From the NCBI GenBank assembly GCA_023390555.1, contig JAEWCQ010000016.1, positions 310,001 through 374,000 of the forward strand: a DNA stretch of 64,000 nt, given 5' to 3'. The notes beneath the pieces are model-generated. The model ran no database searches. It saw nothing but the letters and a program-made list of their open reading frames with translations, and had not been told where the DNA came from. The first letter of the stretch is position 1, and every line of letters begins with the position of its first letter. This document shows positions 44,356-53,450 of the stretch, piece after piece. Source of the stretch: Bacillota bacterium. GTDB taxonomy: Bacteria; Bacillota; Clostridia; Lachnospirales; Lachnospiraceae. The translations under genes and the position numbers were made by a program.

Positions 44356-46617
44356 ATGTTCAATTTTACCAATGCGTCTACATTTGAGATAGTCGCTATA
44401 TGGTGCGTCCTTCTGATTTCATTTTTGGGCCTTGGATATGCTATGCTGCTCAGAAATCAGATTATGAAGCATGATAAGGGTAGTGCAAAAATGCAGGAAG
44501 TTTGGGGGGCAATCAAACTTGGAGCAGATACTTACCTGAAGAGACAGTTGAGAACGATCATACCGCTGATCGTGATACTGACGGTTGTCCTGTTTCTATC
44601 CGTTTACGTAGTACCGCCTTCTGACGAAGCGATGGCGCGCTTTGCCGGAAAATCAGAGGGAACCGTAAAGGTTATTATCGGAATCGGACGAGCGATCGCC
44701 TTTGTTATGGGTGCCTGCTTCTCTCTGATGGTTGGACAGTTCGGCATGAGAATGGCTGTGGAAGGAAATGTACGTGTTGCTTCCGCCTCCACCAGGAGCT
44801 TTGGGGAAGCACTTAAGATTGCATATAGAACCGGAACCATCACGGGCATGCTGACCGACGGACTTGGACTTTTAGGCGGAACGCTGATCTTTATCATATT
44901 CGGTGTCGCTGCGCCGGATGCACTGCTTGGATTTGGATTCGGCGGAACACTGCTGGCTCTTTTCATGCGTGTGGGCGGCGGTATCTATACGAAGGCTGCC
45001 GACGTAGGTGCGGATCTTGTCGGTAAGGTAGAGGCCGGACTTCCGGAAGATGATGAAAGAAATGCAGCCGTGATCGCGGATCTGGTAGGTGATAATGTCG
45101 GTGACTGTGCCGGGATGGCGGCTGATATTTTTGAATCCTATGAAGTTACGATTGTGTCCGGATTAATCCTCGGACTCTCTCTGATGAATTTAAACGGCGG
45201 TGAACTGAAGTGGATTGTATTCCCGCTTCTGGTAAGAGGTATCGGTGTTCTTTCATCCATACTTGGTACATACCTTGTAAAGGGCTCTAAAGATCTGAAA
45301 AATAACAATGCATTAGCTTCGATTAATAAAGGCTTTCACATTTCGGCAATCATAAGTCTTATCGCGTTTGCAATTCTGGCACACTTCTATATGAACGAGT
45401 GGAGAACCTTCTTCTCCGTTGCTGTCGGTATCGCACTCGCGCTGATACTGGATGAGATTACGAAATACTTTACCGATACGAAATACAGACCGGTCAAAGA
45501 TATTGCGGCTGCTTCCAAGACAGGCTCGGCAACGCTGATTTTAAGAGGTCTTTCTGAGGGATACGCAAGTGCCGTGTGGCAGACACTCGTAATCGCTGTT
45601 ACGATTCTGGTATCTACATTTATTTATCATGATATGGGCGTGACCTATATTCTGTATGGTGTAGCAATGACCGGTATCGGAATGCTGACACTCACTGGAA
45701 ATAATGTGGCAATGGATTCCTTTGGACCGATTTCGGACAATGCAAACGGAATTGGCGAGCTTGTGGGACTGGATGAAGACGCACGAAAGATTATGGATCA
45801 TCTGGATGCAACAGGAAATACGACGAAAGCAATCACGAAGGGCGTTGCCATCGGATCGGCCGTAATTGCGGCAGTTTCTCTGTTTGGTTCTTTCCTCACG
45901 GATATCACAAAGATCCAGACACAGATGAATGTCAGCGATACCATTACCTCCACTGGAATTCGTGTTTCGGAGCCTACGGTATTCGTCGGTGTTTTAATCG
46001 GAGCATGTATTCCATGGCTGTTCTCTTCTCTGATTATTAATGCGGTAACCCGTGCGGCAGCAAAGATTGTAGAGGAAGTCCGCAGACAGTTTCGGATTCC
46101 TGGTCTTCTTGAGCGGAAAGTGAAGCCGGATTATCAGAAAGCAGTGGATATCTGTACCATTTCTGCACAGAAGGAACTGATTTCCCTGGCACTGATCGGT
46201 ATACTCAGTCCGTTGATCGTCGGTATTCTGCTCGGGGTAGAAGCGCTCGGAGGATTTCTCGCGGGTGTCATCGTTTCCGGACAGCTGCTGGCAGTCTTTA
46301 TGTCCAATTCGGGCGGTGCATGGGATAATGCGAAAAAGACCATAGAAGACGGTCTCTATGGAGGCAAGGGCTCGGAAGCACATAAGGCTGCCGTTGTCGG
46401 TGATACGGTCGGTGATCCGCTTAAGGATACCGCAGGCCCTGCACTCAATCCTATGATTAAAGTAATCAATCTGGTATCGCTGCTTGCAGCACCGGTATTG
46501 GTGCAGTATAAATCCACAAGTATCGGAATGCTGTCAATCTTGATTGTCTGCTCAGTTGTGGTCGTTCTCTCCATTATATCTTCCAAGACAGGCGGAATCC
46601 TGGTTCGGAAAGTGTAG
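44356..46617 (+). CDS. hppA: Membrane-bound ion-pumping pyrophosphatase, K+-independent type
   Basis: A 753-residue integral membrane pyrophosphatase with about 16 spans that couples PPi hydrolysis to outward pumping of H+ (or Na+). The catalytic signature is DVGADLVGKVEAGLPEDDERN, followed by NVGDCAGMAADIFESY, with a second acidic cluster DNANGIGELVGLDEDARKIMDHLDATGN and GDTVGDPLKDTAGPALNP near the end. The segment GNTTKAITKG carries Lys where K+-dependent enzymes have Ala, which marks the K+-independent class. That class is mostly H+-pumping; ion choice is inferred. AGGAGGGAG precedes the ATG. Confidence 0.95.
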   Translation: MFNFTNASTFEIVAIWCVLLISFLGLGYAMLLRNQIMKHDKGSAKMQEVWGAIKLGADTYLKRQLRTIIPLIVILTVVLFLSVYVVPPSDEAMARFAGKSEGTVKVIIGIGRAIAFVMGACFSLMVGQFGMRMAVEGNVRVASASTRSFGEALKIAYRTGTITGMLTDGLGLLGGTLIFIIFGVAAPDALLGFGFGGTLLALFMRVGGGIYTKAADVGADLVGKVEAGLPEDDERNAAVIADLVGDNVGDCAGMAADIFESYEVTIVSGLILGLSLMNLNGGELKWIVFPLLVRGIGVLSSILGTYLVKGSKDLKNNNALASINKGFHISAIISLIAFAILAHFYMNEWRTFFSVAVGIALALILDEITKYFTDTKYRPVKDIAAASKTGSATLILRGLSEGYASAVWQTLVIAVTILVSTFIYHDMGVTYILYGVAMTGIGMLTLTGNNVAMDSFGPISDNANGIGELVGLDEDARKIMDHLDATGNTTKAITKGVAIGSAVIAAVSLFGSFLTDITKIQTQMNVSDTITSTGIRVSEPTVFVGVLIGACIPWLFSSLIINAVTRAAAKIVEEVRRQFRIPGLLERKVKPDYQKAVDICTISAQKELISLALIGILSPLIVGILLGVEALGGFLAGVIVSGQLLAVFMSNSGGAWDNAKKTIEDGLYGGKGSEAHKAAVVGDTVGDPLKDTAGPALNPMIKVINLVSLLAAPVLVQYKSTSIGMLSILIVCSVVVVLSIISSKTGGILVRKV

Positions 46618-46660
46618 AGGATCGATTGCTGTTAAATATGTAATGAAATCCCAAAAAAGA

Positions 46661-46694
46661 AAAATCCCCGGAGAAGTTGTCCGGGGATTTTTTG
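46661..46694 (+). terminator. Rho-independent terminator of hppA
   Basis: Perfect stem AAAATCCCCGGA / TCCGGGGATTTT with a 7-nt loop and T-run. Confidence 0.92.
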
Positions 46695-46896
46695 TTGGGA
46701 AAAATGTGCAGGATGCCCTTTTCCATCAATTGATTTCAACGGTTCCGGCATTGTGATTTGTTTGGTACGTGATGCATGCCTTGGTTGGTAGCAGAATGAA
46801 ATGTATCGTTTTTCATGTTATTTGTGAGGTTCAGTTAGTAAATTCTTGTTGTAATTTTATAGGACATTTGTATAATAAATATAGCAGGAGGGAAAG

Positions 46897-47493
46897 ATGA
46901 AACACGAAACGACAACATTGATGACAAAGAAGGCGCTGGCTTCTTCCCTGAAAAAAATCATGGAGCAGAAGCCGCTTGGAAAAATATCCGTACGGGAAAT
47001 TATCGAGGATTGCGGTGTTAATCGCAAGACTTTTTATTATCACTTTCAGGATATTTACGATTTATTGAAATGGATTTTTGAAGAAGAGGCAATTGAGATT
47101 GTCAAACAATATGATTTGATCATTGACTATCATGATGCGATTCAATTTGTAATGGACTATGTGGAAAAAAATAAACTTATCTGTAACTGTGCGTTTGACG
47201 CACTCGGAAGAGATGAATTAAAACGCTTTTTCCAGAAAGATTTTTTTTCCGTAATCGGAACCATTGTAGAACAGCTGGCGGATGGAAAGCATATTCCCGA
47301 AGATTACAAAGCATTTCTTGTCAATTTTTACACCGAGGCGCTTGCCTCACTTCTGATTGACTGGATTCGAAACAGAGAAGAGTATGATAAACAGAAAATG
47401 ATACAATATATGTCACTGACGCTGTATGGAACGATGCAGCGCGCACTGGAACAAGCAGAAGAGGAGCTGGGCGGAAAAACAGGCTGTCAGTGA
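46897..47493 (+). CDS. TetR/AcrR family regulator, DhaS-like
   Basis: A 198-residue TetR-type regulator. The HTH is visible as LGKISVREIIEDCGVNRKTFYYHFQDIYDLLKW (residues about 28-60). The C-terminal ligand/dimer domain begins after EEEAIEIV and resembles the TetR_C_8 type found in DhaS-like regulators. AGGAGGGAAAG precedes the ATG. No divergent partner is adjacent; the next gene in the same direction is a secreted leucine-rich repeat protein 160 nt away, so targets are unknown. Confidence 0.87.
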   Translation: MKHETTTLMTKKALASSLKKIMEQKPLGKISVREIIEDCGVNRKTFYYHFQDIYDLLKWIFEEEAIEIVKQYDLIIDYHDAIQFVMDYVEKNKLICNCAFDALGRDELKRFFQKDFFSVIGTIVEQLADGKHIPEDYKAFLVNFYTEALASLLIDWIRNREEYDKQKMIQYMSLTLYGTMQRALEQAEEELGGKTGCQ

Positions 47494-47559
47494 TGCGTTG
47501 AATTTAACACAGCCTCGACTGTTCTTTCTTGGCTCAGATCGACTTGTAAGTGAAAGAGA

Positions 47560-47604
47560 CAAATGATACAATTGTAGGAAACAAGGCAACCCTTGTATCA
47601 TTTG
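47560..47604 (+). promoter_or_regulatory. Perfect inverted repeat with an alternative inner hairpin, BspA-like gene leader
   Basis: CAAATGATACAA (47560-47571) and TTGTATCATTTG (47593-47604) form a perfect 12-bp inverted repeat. Inside it ACAAGG (47581-47586) pairs with CCTTGT (47591-47596), sharing bases with the right arm, so the two stems exclude each other. No T-run follows. It could be a regulator-binding site or an RNA switch 49 nt before the start codon. Confidence 0.5.
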
Positions 47605-47652
47605 AAAAGTTACATTATAAATACCATCAATCATGAAAACGAGGAGAGAGAT

Positions 47653-48723
47653 ATGACAAAGTTGAAAAAAATGACAAAACACTGGAAAGAAATAGGTGTT
47701 ATGTTCGCATTTACATGCATGTTGTTTTTTGCCCAATCCATTACCGCAAGCGCTTACAGTACAGCGAACGGCAATCCAAATGATTCTTCCGCTACCGCCA
47801 TCCTAAGTGGCTATTGCGGTGACCATGCAGAATATGTTCTATATTCCAACGGCGATTTATTTATTACCGGCTATGGTGATATGTTTGACTTCACCAAAAG
47901 AAATGATACCGAGGATGTGCCGTACGGTTATACCCCTTGGGGCAAATATTTAAGATCTTTATATTATGACGATGACTCCAATGCTTATCCCAATGCCATT
48001 CACGTTTATATCGATGCCGATATTACATCGGTGGGAAATTACGCCTTCTATGCGGTTGAGAAGTTAGGCAGTGTTACTTTTGAACGCGGAACAAAATGTG
48101 ATTTGATTGGGAAATACGCATTTCGGGGAAATCCGAATATGATATCATTTTATATTCCTTCAAAAGTAACGAAAATTAATGCATTCGCATTTTATGGTAC
48201 CGGATTGACCAGTATTACCATACCGAATGCCACAACCTATATCGGAGATTCCGCATTCGCTCATACAAAACTAATATCAATTACAATTCCGAAAAGTGTA
48301 AAATATTTAGGTAGTTCTGTATTTGATTCCTGTAATTCTTTGATTTCAGCAAATTTATCGAAATCCCAAATCGCAATATTAGCAACAGGTACGTTTGAAG
48401 ATTGCACCGCATTAAAATCCATTTCCTTACCGGTTAAATTAAAGACGATCAGTTCCGATACTTTTCGTAATTGCCGCAGCTTAACATCAATAATCATTCC
48501 TTCTAATGTAACGAAAATACAAAAGGCTGCTTTTTATAATACAAAGAACTTAAAGACAATGACCATTCAATCGAAAAAAGTTACAAGTGTAGAAACGAAC
48601 GCGATTAAAAACAGCAATAGTAAGCTGGTGATCAAAGTACCAGATTCAAAGTACAGTGTATATAAGAAGCTATTTACATCAAAGACAGGATATAAATCCA
48701 CAATGAAAATCAAAAAGAGTTAA
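47653..48723 (+). CDS. Secreted BspA-like leucine-rich repeat protein
   Basis: A 356-residue secreted protein. An N-terminal signal peptide (VMFAFTCMLFFAQSITASAYS) has a likely cleavage after ASA near residue 33. Most of the rest is BspA/TpLRR-type repeats of about 23 residues, for example ITIPNATTYIGDSAFAHTKL, SITIPKSVKYLGSSVFDSC and SIIIPSNVTKIQKAAFYNT. The C-terminus is lysine-rich (STMKIKKS) with no sortase motif. Such repeats mediate adhesion or protein binding at the surface of gut and oral bacteria. ATG 47653 follows GAGGAGAGAG; the frame is open from TTG 47593, which lies inside the inverted repeat. The region is visibly AT-richer than upstream. Confidence 0.87.
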   Translation: MTKLKKMTKHWKEIGVMFAFTCMLFFAQSITASAYSTANGNPNDSSATAILSGYCGDHAEYVLYSNGDLFITGYGDMFDFTKRNDTEDVPYGYTPWGKYLRSLYYDDDSNAYPNAIHVYIDADITSVGNYAFYAVEKLGSVTFERGTKCDLIGKYAFRGNPNMISFYIPSKVTKINAFAFYGTGLTSITIPNATTYIGDSAFAHTKLISITIPKSVKYLGSSVFDSCNSLISANLSKSQIAILATGTFEDCTALKSISLPVKLKTISSDTFRNCRSLTSIIIPSNVTKIQKAAFYNTKNLKTMTIQSKKVTSVETNAIKNSNSKLVIKVPDSKYSVYKKLFTSKTGYKSTMKIKKS

Positions 48724-48734
48724 GGTATAGGAAA

Positions 48735-48762
48735 GGCGGCATCCCAAATGGGATGCCGTTTC
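48735..48762 (+). terminator. Terminator of the leucine-rich repeat gene
   Basis: Stem CGGCATCCC / GGGATGCCG with an AAAT loop, followed by a short TTTC. Confidence 0.7.
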
Positions 48763-48815
48763 AGATGGTAATGCTCCTAAAATCTCTCTTTAAAAATATT
48801 TTTTACAACATATTT

Positions 48816-48885
48816 TAACATTTTATAACATTGATGAATATAATATATTGTAACATTTTATAACATTGATGAATATAATATATTG
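48816..48885 (+). repeat. Perfect 35-bp tandem duplication upstream of ymaF
   Basis: Two identical adjacent 35-bp copies (48816-48850 and 48851-48885), each running from TAACATTTTATAACATTGAT to AATATAATATATTG, followed by a 6-bp start of a third copy (TAACAT). Each copy contains a TATAAT-like hexamer, so a promoter element may be duplicated. Confidence 0.9.
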
Positions 48886-48913
48886 TAACATAAAATAAAA
48901 AGGAGCTTATAAT

Positions 48914-49285
48914 TTGGATCGTAACAATAATAATCGTCAAAATAAATCAAATGAATGTTATCGGAATTCCCAAAAACACGTTCATGAAGTTCTGGGCAGT
49001 GTAGAAATAGCAGAACGTGAGGAAGACCCGCATAACCACAGGTTTGCAACCGTATCCGGTGAAGCGATCCCTTGTGGCGGCGATCATTTTCATGAGGTTA
49101 AGTTTAGAACTGATTTTTACGAGAACCATTTTCACGAATTCTGCGGAAAAACTTCAGGTGCTATTCCTGTAGGCGATCGGCATGTTCATTTCTTAGAATC
49201 TGTCACAACAGAAAATGATGGGCACAGACATGAATTCAGGGTTGGAACATTGATAGACAATCCCATCGGTGAGGAAGACTGTTAG
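48914..49285 (+). CDS. ymaF: YmaF family protein, histidine-pair rich
   Basis: A 123-residue protein of the YmaF family, with a TTG start (48914) preceded by AAAAAGGAGC. It has no signal peptide or membrane segment. Six regularly spaced H-x-H units are seen: HVHEV, HNHRF, HFHEV, HFHEF, HVHFL and HRHEF, each followed by an acidic or aromatic residue, and two free cysteines. The regular spacing suggests a small repeat fold built from about 20-residue units. Metal binding is a reasonable guess but is not established for the family. A strong terminator follows at 49388. Confidence 0.8.
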   Translation: MDRNNNNRQNKSNECYRNSQKHVHEVLGSVEIAEREEDPHNHRFATVSGEAIPCGGDHFHEVKFRTDFYENHFHEFCGKTSGAIPVGDRHVHFLESVTTENDGHRHEFRVGTLIDNPIGEEDC

Positions 49286-49387
49286 TTTAGTGTTGTCGGC
49301 TGTTGCATCCCTTGTTAGGGATACTGCGGCCTCTGAAGACCTGAAGAAATATTGGACAGACGCACTATATTTTTAATCGTTATATAA

Positions 49388-49430
49388 AACAAGGGCATTC
49401 GGAGCTGTGATCCGGATGCCCTTGTTCTTT
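49388..49430 (+). terminator. Rho-independent terminator downstream of ymaF
   Basis: Stem AACAAGGGCATTCGGA / TCCGGATGCCCTTGTT with a 7-nt loop, followed by CTTT. Between it and the minus-strand gene ending at 49564 nothing else is recognised. Confidence 0.85.
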
Positions 49431-49563
49431 CCTGCCTGTAAATTCTGTTTTAAAAACTGTATTTCTCACAATTCATAATAATTAAGATCAAATCCACATG
49501 CAATGGAGTTTAAGAAGCATGTCATTGGAAACTGGCAGGTCTTCGCGGGAAAGAGTATAAAAC

Positions 49564-50340
49564 TTAAACATTTATTTCTCCCTGAAGATACAACGCGGCT
49601 TTTCCTGAAATTTTAACACGATCACCGCAGTTCTCGCAGTAAAGCACGCCGCCACGTTTTGAAAGCTGTTTTGCCGTTAGGCTGTTTTTTTTCAGCCGTT
49701 CCGCCCAAAAAGGGATAAGCGTAGAATGCGAGGAGCCGGTCACTGGGTCTTCCGGGATTCCTGCGGCAGGAGCAAAGAACCTTGATACAAAATCGGCTGT
49801 TTCACCTCTCGCGGTCACAATTACGGCGAAACAATCCGGTATTTGCTTAAGTAAATTAAAATCAGGGGATAAGTCCTTTATATCCTGTTCACTGTTAACC
49901 AGTAAAAGCATGTCTCTGGATAAATGAGCCTCAAGCACAGGCGTGTTTATTGCCTGGCACATCAGTTCTGTGACGTCTATTTTTTGGGGCAGTCGAGCTG
50001 GAAAATCCATTTCGTATAGATCTTCACGTTTCGTGACGGTCAATGTTCCGCTTTGCGTTTCAAATCGCATTGTACGAGTTTGCGGGTCAACAAAATTTGC
50101 AATGATAAAGGCGCTTGCCAGAGTGGCGTGACCGCATAAATCTATTTCGACCTCAGGCGTAAACCAGCGAAGGTCATAGAAATTTTCGCGTTTTACGACA
50201 AAAGCAGTCTCAGCCAGGTTGTTTTCTGCTGCAATATGCTGCATCGTTTCCTTCTCTAGCCATTCATCTAAAAGACAGACGCCTGCCGGGTTGCCGCCGA
50301 ATAATTTATCCGTAAATGCATCAACAATGTAATAGCGCAT
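49564..50340 (-). CDS. PhzF family isomerase-like protein
   Basis: A 258-residue PhzF/DAP-epimerase-fold protein. Conserved parts are VDAFTDKLFGGNPAGVCLL at the N-terminus, NNLAETAFV with the catalytic Glu, LRWFTPEVEIDLCGHATLA, and EDPVTGSSH near residue 195. PhzF proper is an isomerase of phenazine synthesis, but family members outside phenazine clusters have unknown small-molecule substrates, and no phenazine gene is nearby. A GGAGGATAAC site precedes the ATG. Probably its own unit, or the end of the PPOX/DUF6273 transcript 188 nt upstream. Confidence 0.9.
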   Translation of the reverse strand: MRYYIVDAFTDKLFGGNPAGVCLLDEWLEKETMQHIAAENNLAETAFVVKRENFYDLRWFTPEVEIDLCGHATLASAFIIANFVDPQTRTMRFETQSGTLTVTKREDLYEMDFPARLPQKIDVTELMCQAINTPVLEAHLSRDMLLLVNSEQDIKDLSPDFNLLKQIPDCFAVIVTARGETADFVSRFFAPAAGIPEDPVTGSSHSTLIPFWAERLKKNSLTAKQLSKRGGVLYCENCGDRVKISGKAALYLQGEINV

Positions 50341-50528
50341 GAATGTTATCCTCCTTACATGTCACTTGAATTTATCATCTATTCATCAATTATCCCGATT
50401 ATGACATGATATTCCTATCTTACTCACTTCATTTTTGTTTGCAGTCTCTGCGATACGATCATCAGTCTTTCGTGTTATGATATATTACAGATGATTTCAA
50501 ATCCAATAGGTTCAATTTACATACTGGT

Positions 50529-51002
50529 TCATATTGCAGTCTTATTTTCAAAATCAAAGTGATAAAACATTGCCCCATGATCAATTCTAAGTGTTCCTTT
50601 TGTCATATAGACAGCTAGAATGCAACAGTTCTTATCATTTTCATTGTTAGCAAAATCATACCATTCTTTAAAGACATCACGTAATTTATTTCTTAATTGT
50701 GCATTGTCCGGGTCCAACACCCATCCCAAATTTTTCCCCATTCCACTACTGAAAAAATCTTCGAAATGGACTGAAATAGATACTTCTGGATTAACAGTTA
50801 TTTGATTTATCTTATTAGATTGTGCGTATGTAACTATGTAGAATACCCCATCTTCATAATAGGCATCCACATCACGAACGCAGGGCCGCGAATTACCATC
50901 AGCACCGTGTTCCAGCGAAATAGTTGCAAGTGAAATTACATTGTCTTTACCATTTCCAAATCTTTCGTTAAGGATTAGCATTCCCTCTTCATATTTGTTC
51001 AT
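50529..51002 (-). CDS. Pyridoxamine 5'-phosphate oxidase-like flavin-binding protein
   Basis: A 157-residue split-barrel protein of the PPOX-like/flavin-nucleotide-binding class. Seen are VISLATISLEHG, CVRDVDAYYEDGVFYIVTYAQSNKINQITVNPEVSISV and a C-terminal GTLRIDHG segment. It is too short and lacks the C-terminal motif of true PdxH, so an FMN- or F420-type binding protein is more likely. ATG 51002 follows GGGAGGGG; the open frame from 51035 would overlap the upstream gene. It lies 17 nt downstream of the DUF6273 gene, so the two are an operon. Confidence 0.8.
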   Translation of the reverse strand: MNKYEEGMLILNERFGNGKDNVISLATISLEHGADGNSRPCVRDVDAYYEDGVFYIVTYAQSNKINQITVNPEVSISVHFEDFFSSGMGKNLGWVLDPDNAQLRNKLRDVFKEWYDFANNENDKNCCILAVYMTKGTLRIDHGAMFYHFDFENKTAI

Positions 51003-51019
51003 TTTCAGATCCCCTCCCG

Positions 51020-51631
51020 TTATTTTTTTATCCAAAGAGCAGGACGAACTCCACCTCTATTGTCTTTGGCTAAATGATGAATTACATTTGTATTTCGCTT
51101 TGAAACTCCATTTCCTTGTATTCCAATGTTACCATCTCCGTGTATATAAGCTGCTGCACGATGATTCTTTCCAGGTGTACGTATCCACCACCACCAGGGT
51201 GAATTTAAGAATTTTGCTCTTCGCTTGGCATTGTTCTCATCTTTTCTTTGAAACCAGTATCTCTGATTTTTACCAGGAAAATCCAATAATCTGCTGCTAT
51301 CACCAAAAAATGTTCTGACAACGTCATCAATCGATAATATAAAAATAGAATCCATGGTATCTTCTCCACCATCGGCTTTGTACCACAAATTACCGGGATT
51401 GGAATTTAATGTTTCGACTATTTTTGCTCTATCTTCCTCACGAAACCTATTATAAAATTCACCATTCAGAAATTTTCTTAATTCACAGTCTTTCCAGGTT
51501 ATATCCGTAGACTTATTATGATAATCACGTAACTCAATTATTTCGTCCGTTAAAATCAAAGCTTTTTCATCTTGTACTTCTAGAACACTCCATTCATATT
51601 CGCCAAATACTAATTTATCTCCAACCTCCAT
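51020..51631 (-). CDS. DUF6273 domain protein
   Basis: A 203-residue protein resembling DUF6273 domains common in Lachnospiraceae: an opening beta region LVFGEYEWSVLEVQDEKALIL, then DITWKDCELRKFLNGEFYNRF, a SIFILSIDDV segment, WWWWIRTPGK and a closing GGVRPALWIKK. This order of motifs is like the formylglycine-generating-enzyme/SUMF-type fold used by surface or phage tip proteins, but activity is unknown. No signal peptide is seen. GAGGGAGCT precedes the ATG. It is co-transcribed with the PPOX-like gene. Confidence 0.75.
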   Translation of the reverse strand: MEVGDKLVFGEYEWSVLEVQDEKALILTDEIIELRDYHNKSTDITWKDCELRKFLNGEFYNRFREEDRAKIVETLNSNPGNLWYKADGGEDTMDSIFILSIDDVVRTFFGDSSRLLDFPGKNQRYWFQRKDENNAKRRAKFLNSPWWWWIRTPGKNHRAAAYIHGDGNIGIQGNGVSKRNTNVIHHLAKDNRGGVRPALWIKK

Positions 51632-51888
51632 AGCTCCCTCTTTCTTAATTTAATTGCAACATGTATTTTCATATATGCTGTGTTACCTTTTTGGAAAAGA
51701 CCTTTCGTAAGCAAAATGAACATACGTATATCTATTGACATTACTATATTGAAAAACAGATTTAAAGGCAATTGAAATGATCAAGAAAGACGGATAAGCT
51801 TCACTCGCCAGAAATTACTTTTTTCTTCCTCTTAAAGTCACTTTGTATAAATTGGAAAAGCGCTCAAAGTGCCTAAAATCAAGGATTC

Positions 51889-53301
51889 TTAGATGATTTT
51901 GCGATGTAGTAGTATCACAGTCTCAACATGAACCGTTCCCGGGAACATGTCCACACAGCAGGCTCTCTCGACGCGGTAGCCTCTTGCCTGCAGAGTTTCC
52001 AAATCTCTTGCGAGACTCGTAGGCTTACAGGAAATATAGACAATACGGTCCACACCGTAGTTCAGAATCTTTTCCAGTGCTTTCGGGTGAATCCCATCGC
52101 GCGGCGGGTCCAGCACAATAAAATCAGGTTTTTCAGTAATCGTATCCAGAACTTTCAGGACATCACCGGCAATAAATTCGCAGTTGGAAATGCCGTTCTG
52201 GCTGGCGTTTTCGCAGGCCGCTGCCACCGCTTCTTCGACGATTTCCACGCCAACTACCTTACCGGCAACAGGAGAGAGCAGCTGGGCAATCGTTCCCGTC
52301 CCGGTATACAGGTCGAATACCACCTGATCGGCAGCATCGGTCAGAGAATCTCCGATATAACTGCGAGCGACATCGTACAGCACCTCCGCACCAAGTGAAT
52401 TGGTCTGGAAAAAGGAGAAAGGTGATATCCGGAATTTCAGACCGAGCAGCTCTTCGTAGAAATAATCCTGTCCAAAAAGGATATCCGTTCCTTCGTTTGC
52501 AATGGTATCGGCGACACCGTTATTGCGTGTGTGGAGGATACCGCTGATCCGGCCATCATATGATAGGGAAAGAAGCCCCTCTGTCATACCGCCTAACAAG
52601 CTGGCCTCCGTCTCAGTTCCTGACGGGAGTTCATCGGCGGAAGCCGTTACGAGATCGATTAAGATTTGCCCGGTCTTTACGGCCTTCCGCACAAGCAGAT
52701 GCCGGAGGTAACCGGTATGGCGCAGTCTGTGATAGAAAGGTATCTGCCGATCAGCAAAATATTTCTGCACAAAGTTCAGTATCCGGCGGTAATCCTCATC
52801 GATGATCTGACATTCTCCAACCGGAACGATGTCATAGAAACTGCCGCGTTTGTGCATGCCAAGCGCGAGCGGACCATCTTTACAGGTATCTCCGAAGGTA
52901 AATTCCATCTTGTTCCGATAAGCGAATTGTCGAGGGCTGGCCTTGATTCCCTCAAAGTAAGAAGGGTTGTCCGTATCGATTACGGCATCCAGCAGTTTTT
53001 TTACCTGGGAAGATTTCAAATGCAACTGCTCTTCATAAGGAAGATTCTGATAAATACAGCCTCCGCAGGAAGGAAAGTGGATGCAGGAAGATTCCGTAAG
53101 CTCCAGCGGAGATTTTTCCAGAACTTCCAACAGGCGTCCTTCTGCCTTTCCTTTCCGCATTTTATGAATTGCGAAGGAGACCTTCTGTCCCGGTACTCCA
53201 TTTTTTACAATGACATACTGACCGCCTTCCACTGGGACGATTCCCTTATTGGGAAAATCCACCCGTTCAATGATACCTTCTAAAACCTGTCCTTTTTTCA
53301 T
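51889..53301 (-). CDS. rlmD: 23S rRNA (uracil-C5)-methyltransferase, RlmD/RumA type
   Basis: A 470-residue SAM-dependent m5U methyltransferase. An N-terminal TRAM domain (VLEGIIERVDFPNKGIVPVE) is followed by Fe-S cysteines in CIHFPSCGGC and VGECQ, the SAM-binding FDLYTGTGTIAQLL, the VLDPPRDGIHP motif and the catalytic Cys in YISCKPTSLARDL. Firmicutes enzymes of this group may methylate one or both of U747 and U1939; which one applies is not readable. The frame is open to 53589, but the start at 53301 matches the family N-terminus (MKKGQVLEG). A 257-nt gap without recognised gene follows downstream to 51631. Confidence 0.92.
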   Translation of the reverse strand: MKKGQVLEGIIERVDFPNKGIVPVEGGQYVIVKNGVPGQKVSFAIHKMRKGKAEGRLLEVLEKSPLELTESSCIHFPSCGGCIYQNLPYEEQLHLKSSQVKKLLDAVIDTDNPSYFEGIKASPRQFAYRNKMEFTFGDTCKDGPLALGMHKRGSFYDIVPVGECQIIDEDYRRILNFVQKYFADRQIPFYHRLRHTGYLRHLLVRKAVKTGQILIDLVTASADELPSGTETEASLLGGMTEGLLSLSYDGRISGILHTRNNGVADTIANEGTDILFGQDYFYEELLGLKFRISPFSFFQTNSLGAEVLYDVARSYIGDSLTDAADQVVFDLYTGTGTIAQLLSPVAGKVVGVEIVEEAVAAACENASQNGISNCEFIAGDVLKVLDTITEKPDFIVLDPPRDGIHPKALEKILNYGVDRIVYISCKPTSLARDLETLQARGYRVERACCVDMFPGTVHVETVILLHRKII

Positions 53302-53450
53302 GTATATTCCATCCATTTCATTTCTGATTTCTAAAGAATATTCTAACCTATAATATGTATTTAAGCAATTATGTACTTTTGGAATATCAAAAAATGTAGT
53401 ATAATATAAAATATTTATAGTAAGTAACAATAAAACAGGAGACAAAGACC

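Noticed and set aside
51632..51888. Possible hairpin CACTTTG/CAAAGTG near 51840-51870 as the rlmD terminator
   Set aside because: The loop is long and no T-run follows on the minus strand, so it cannot be supported as a terminator.
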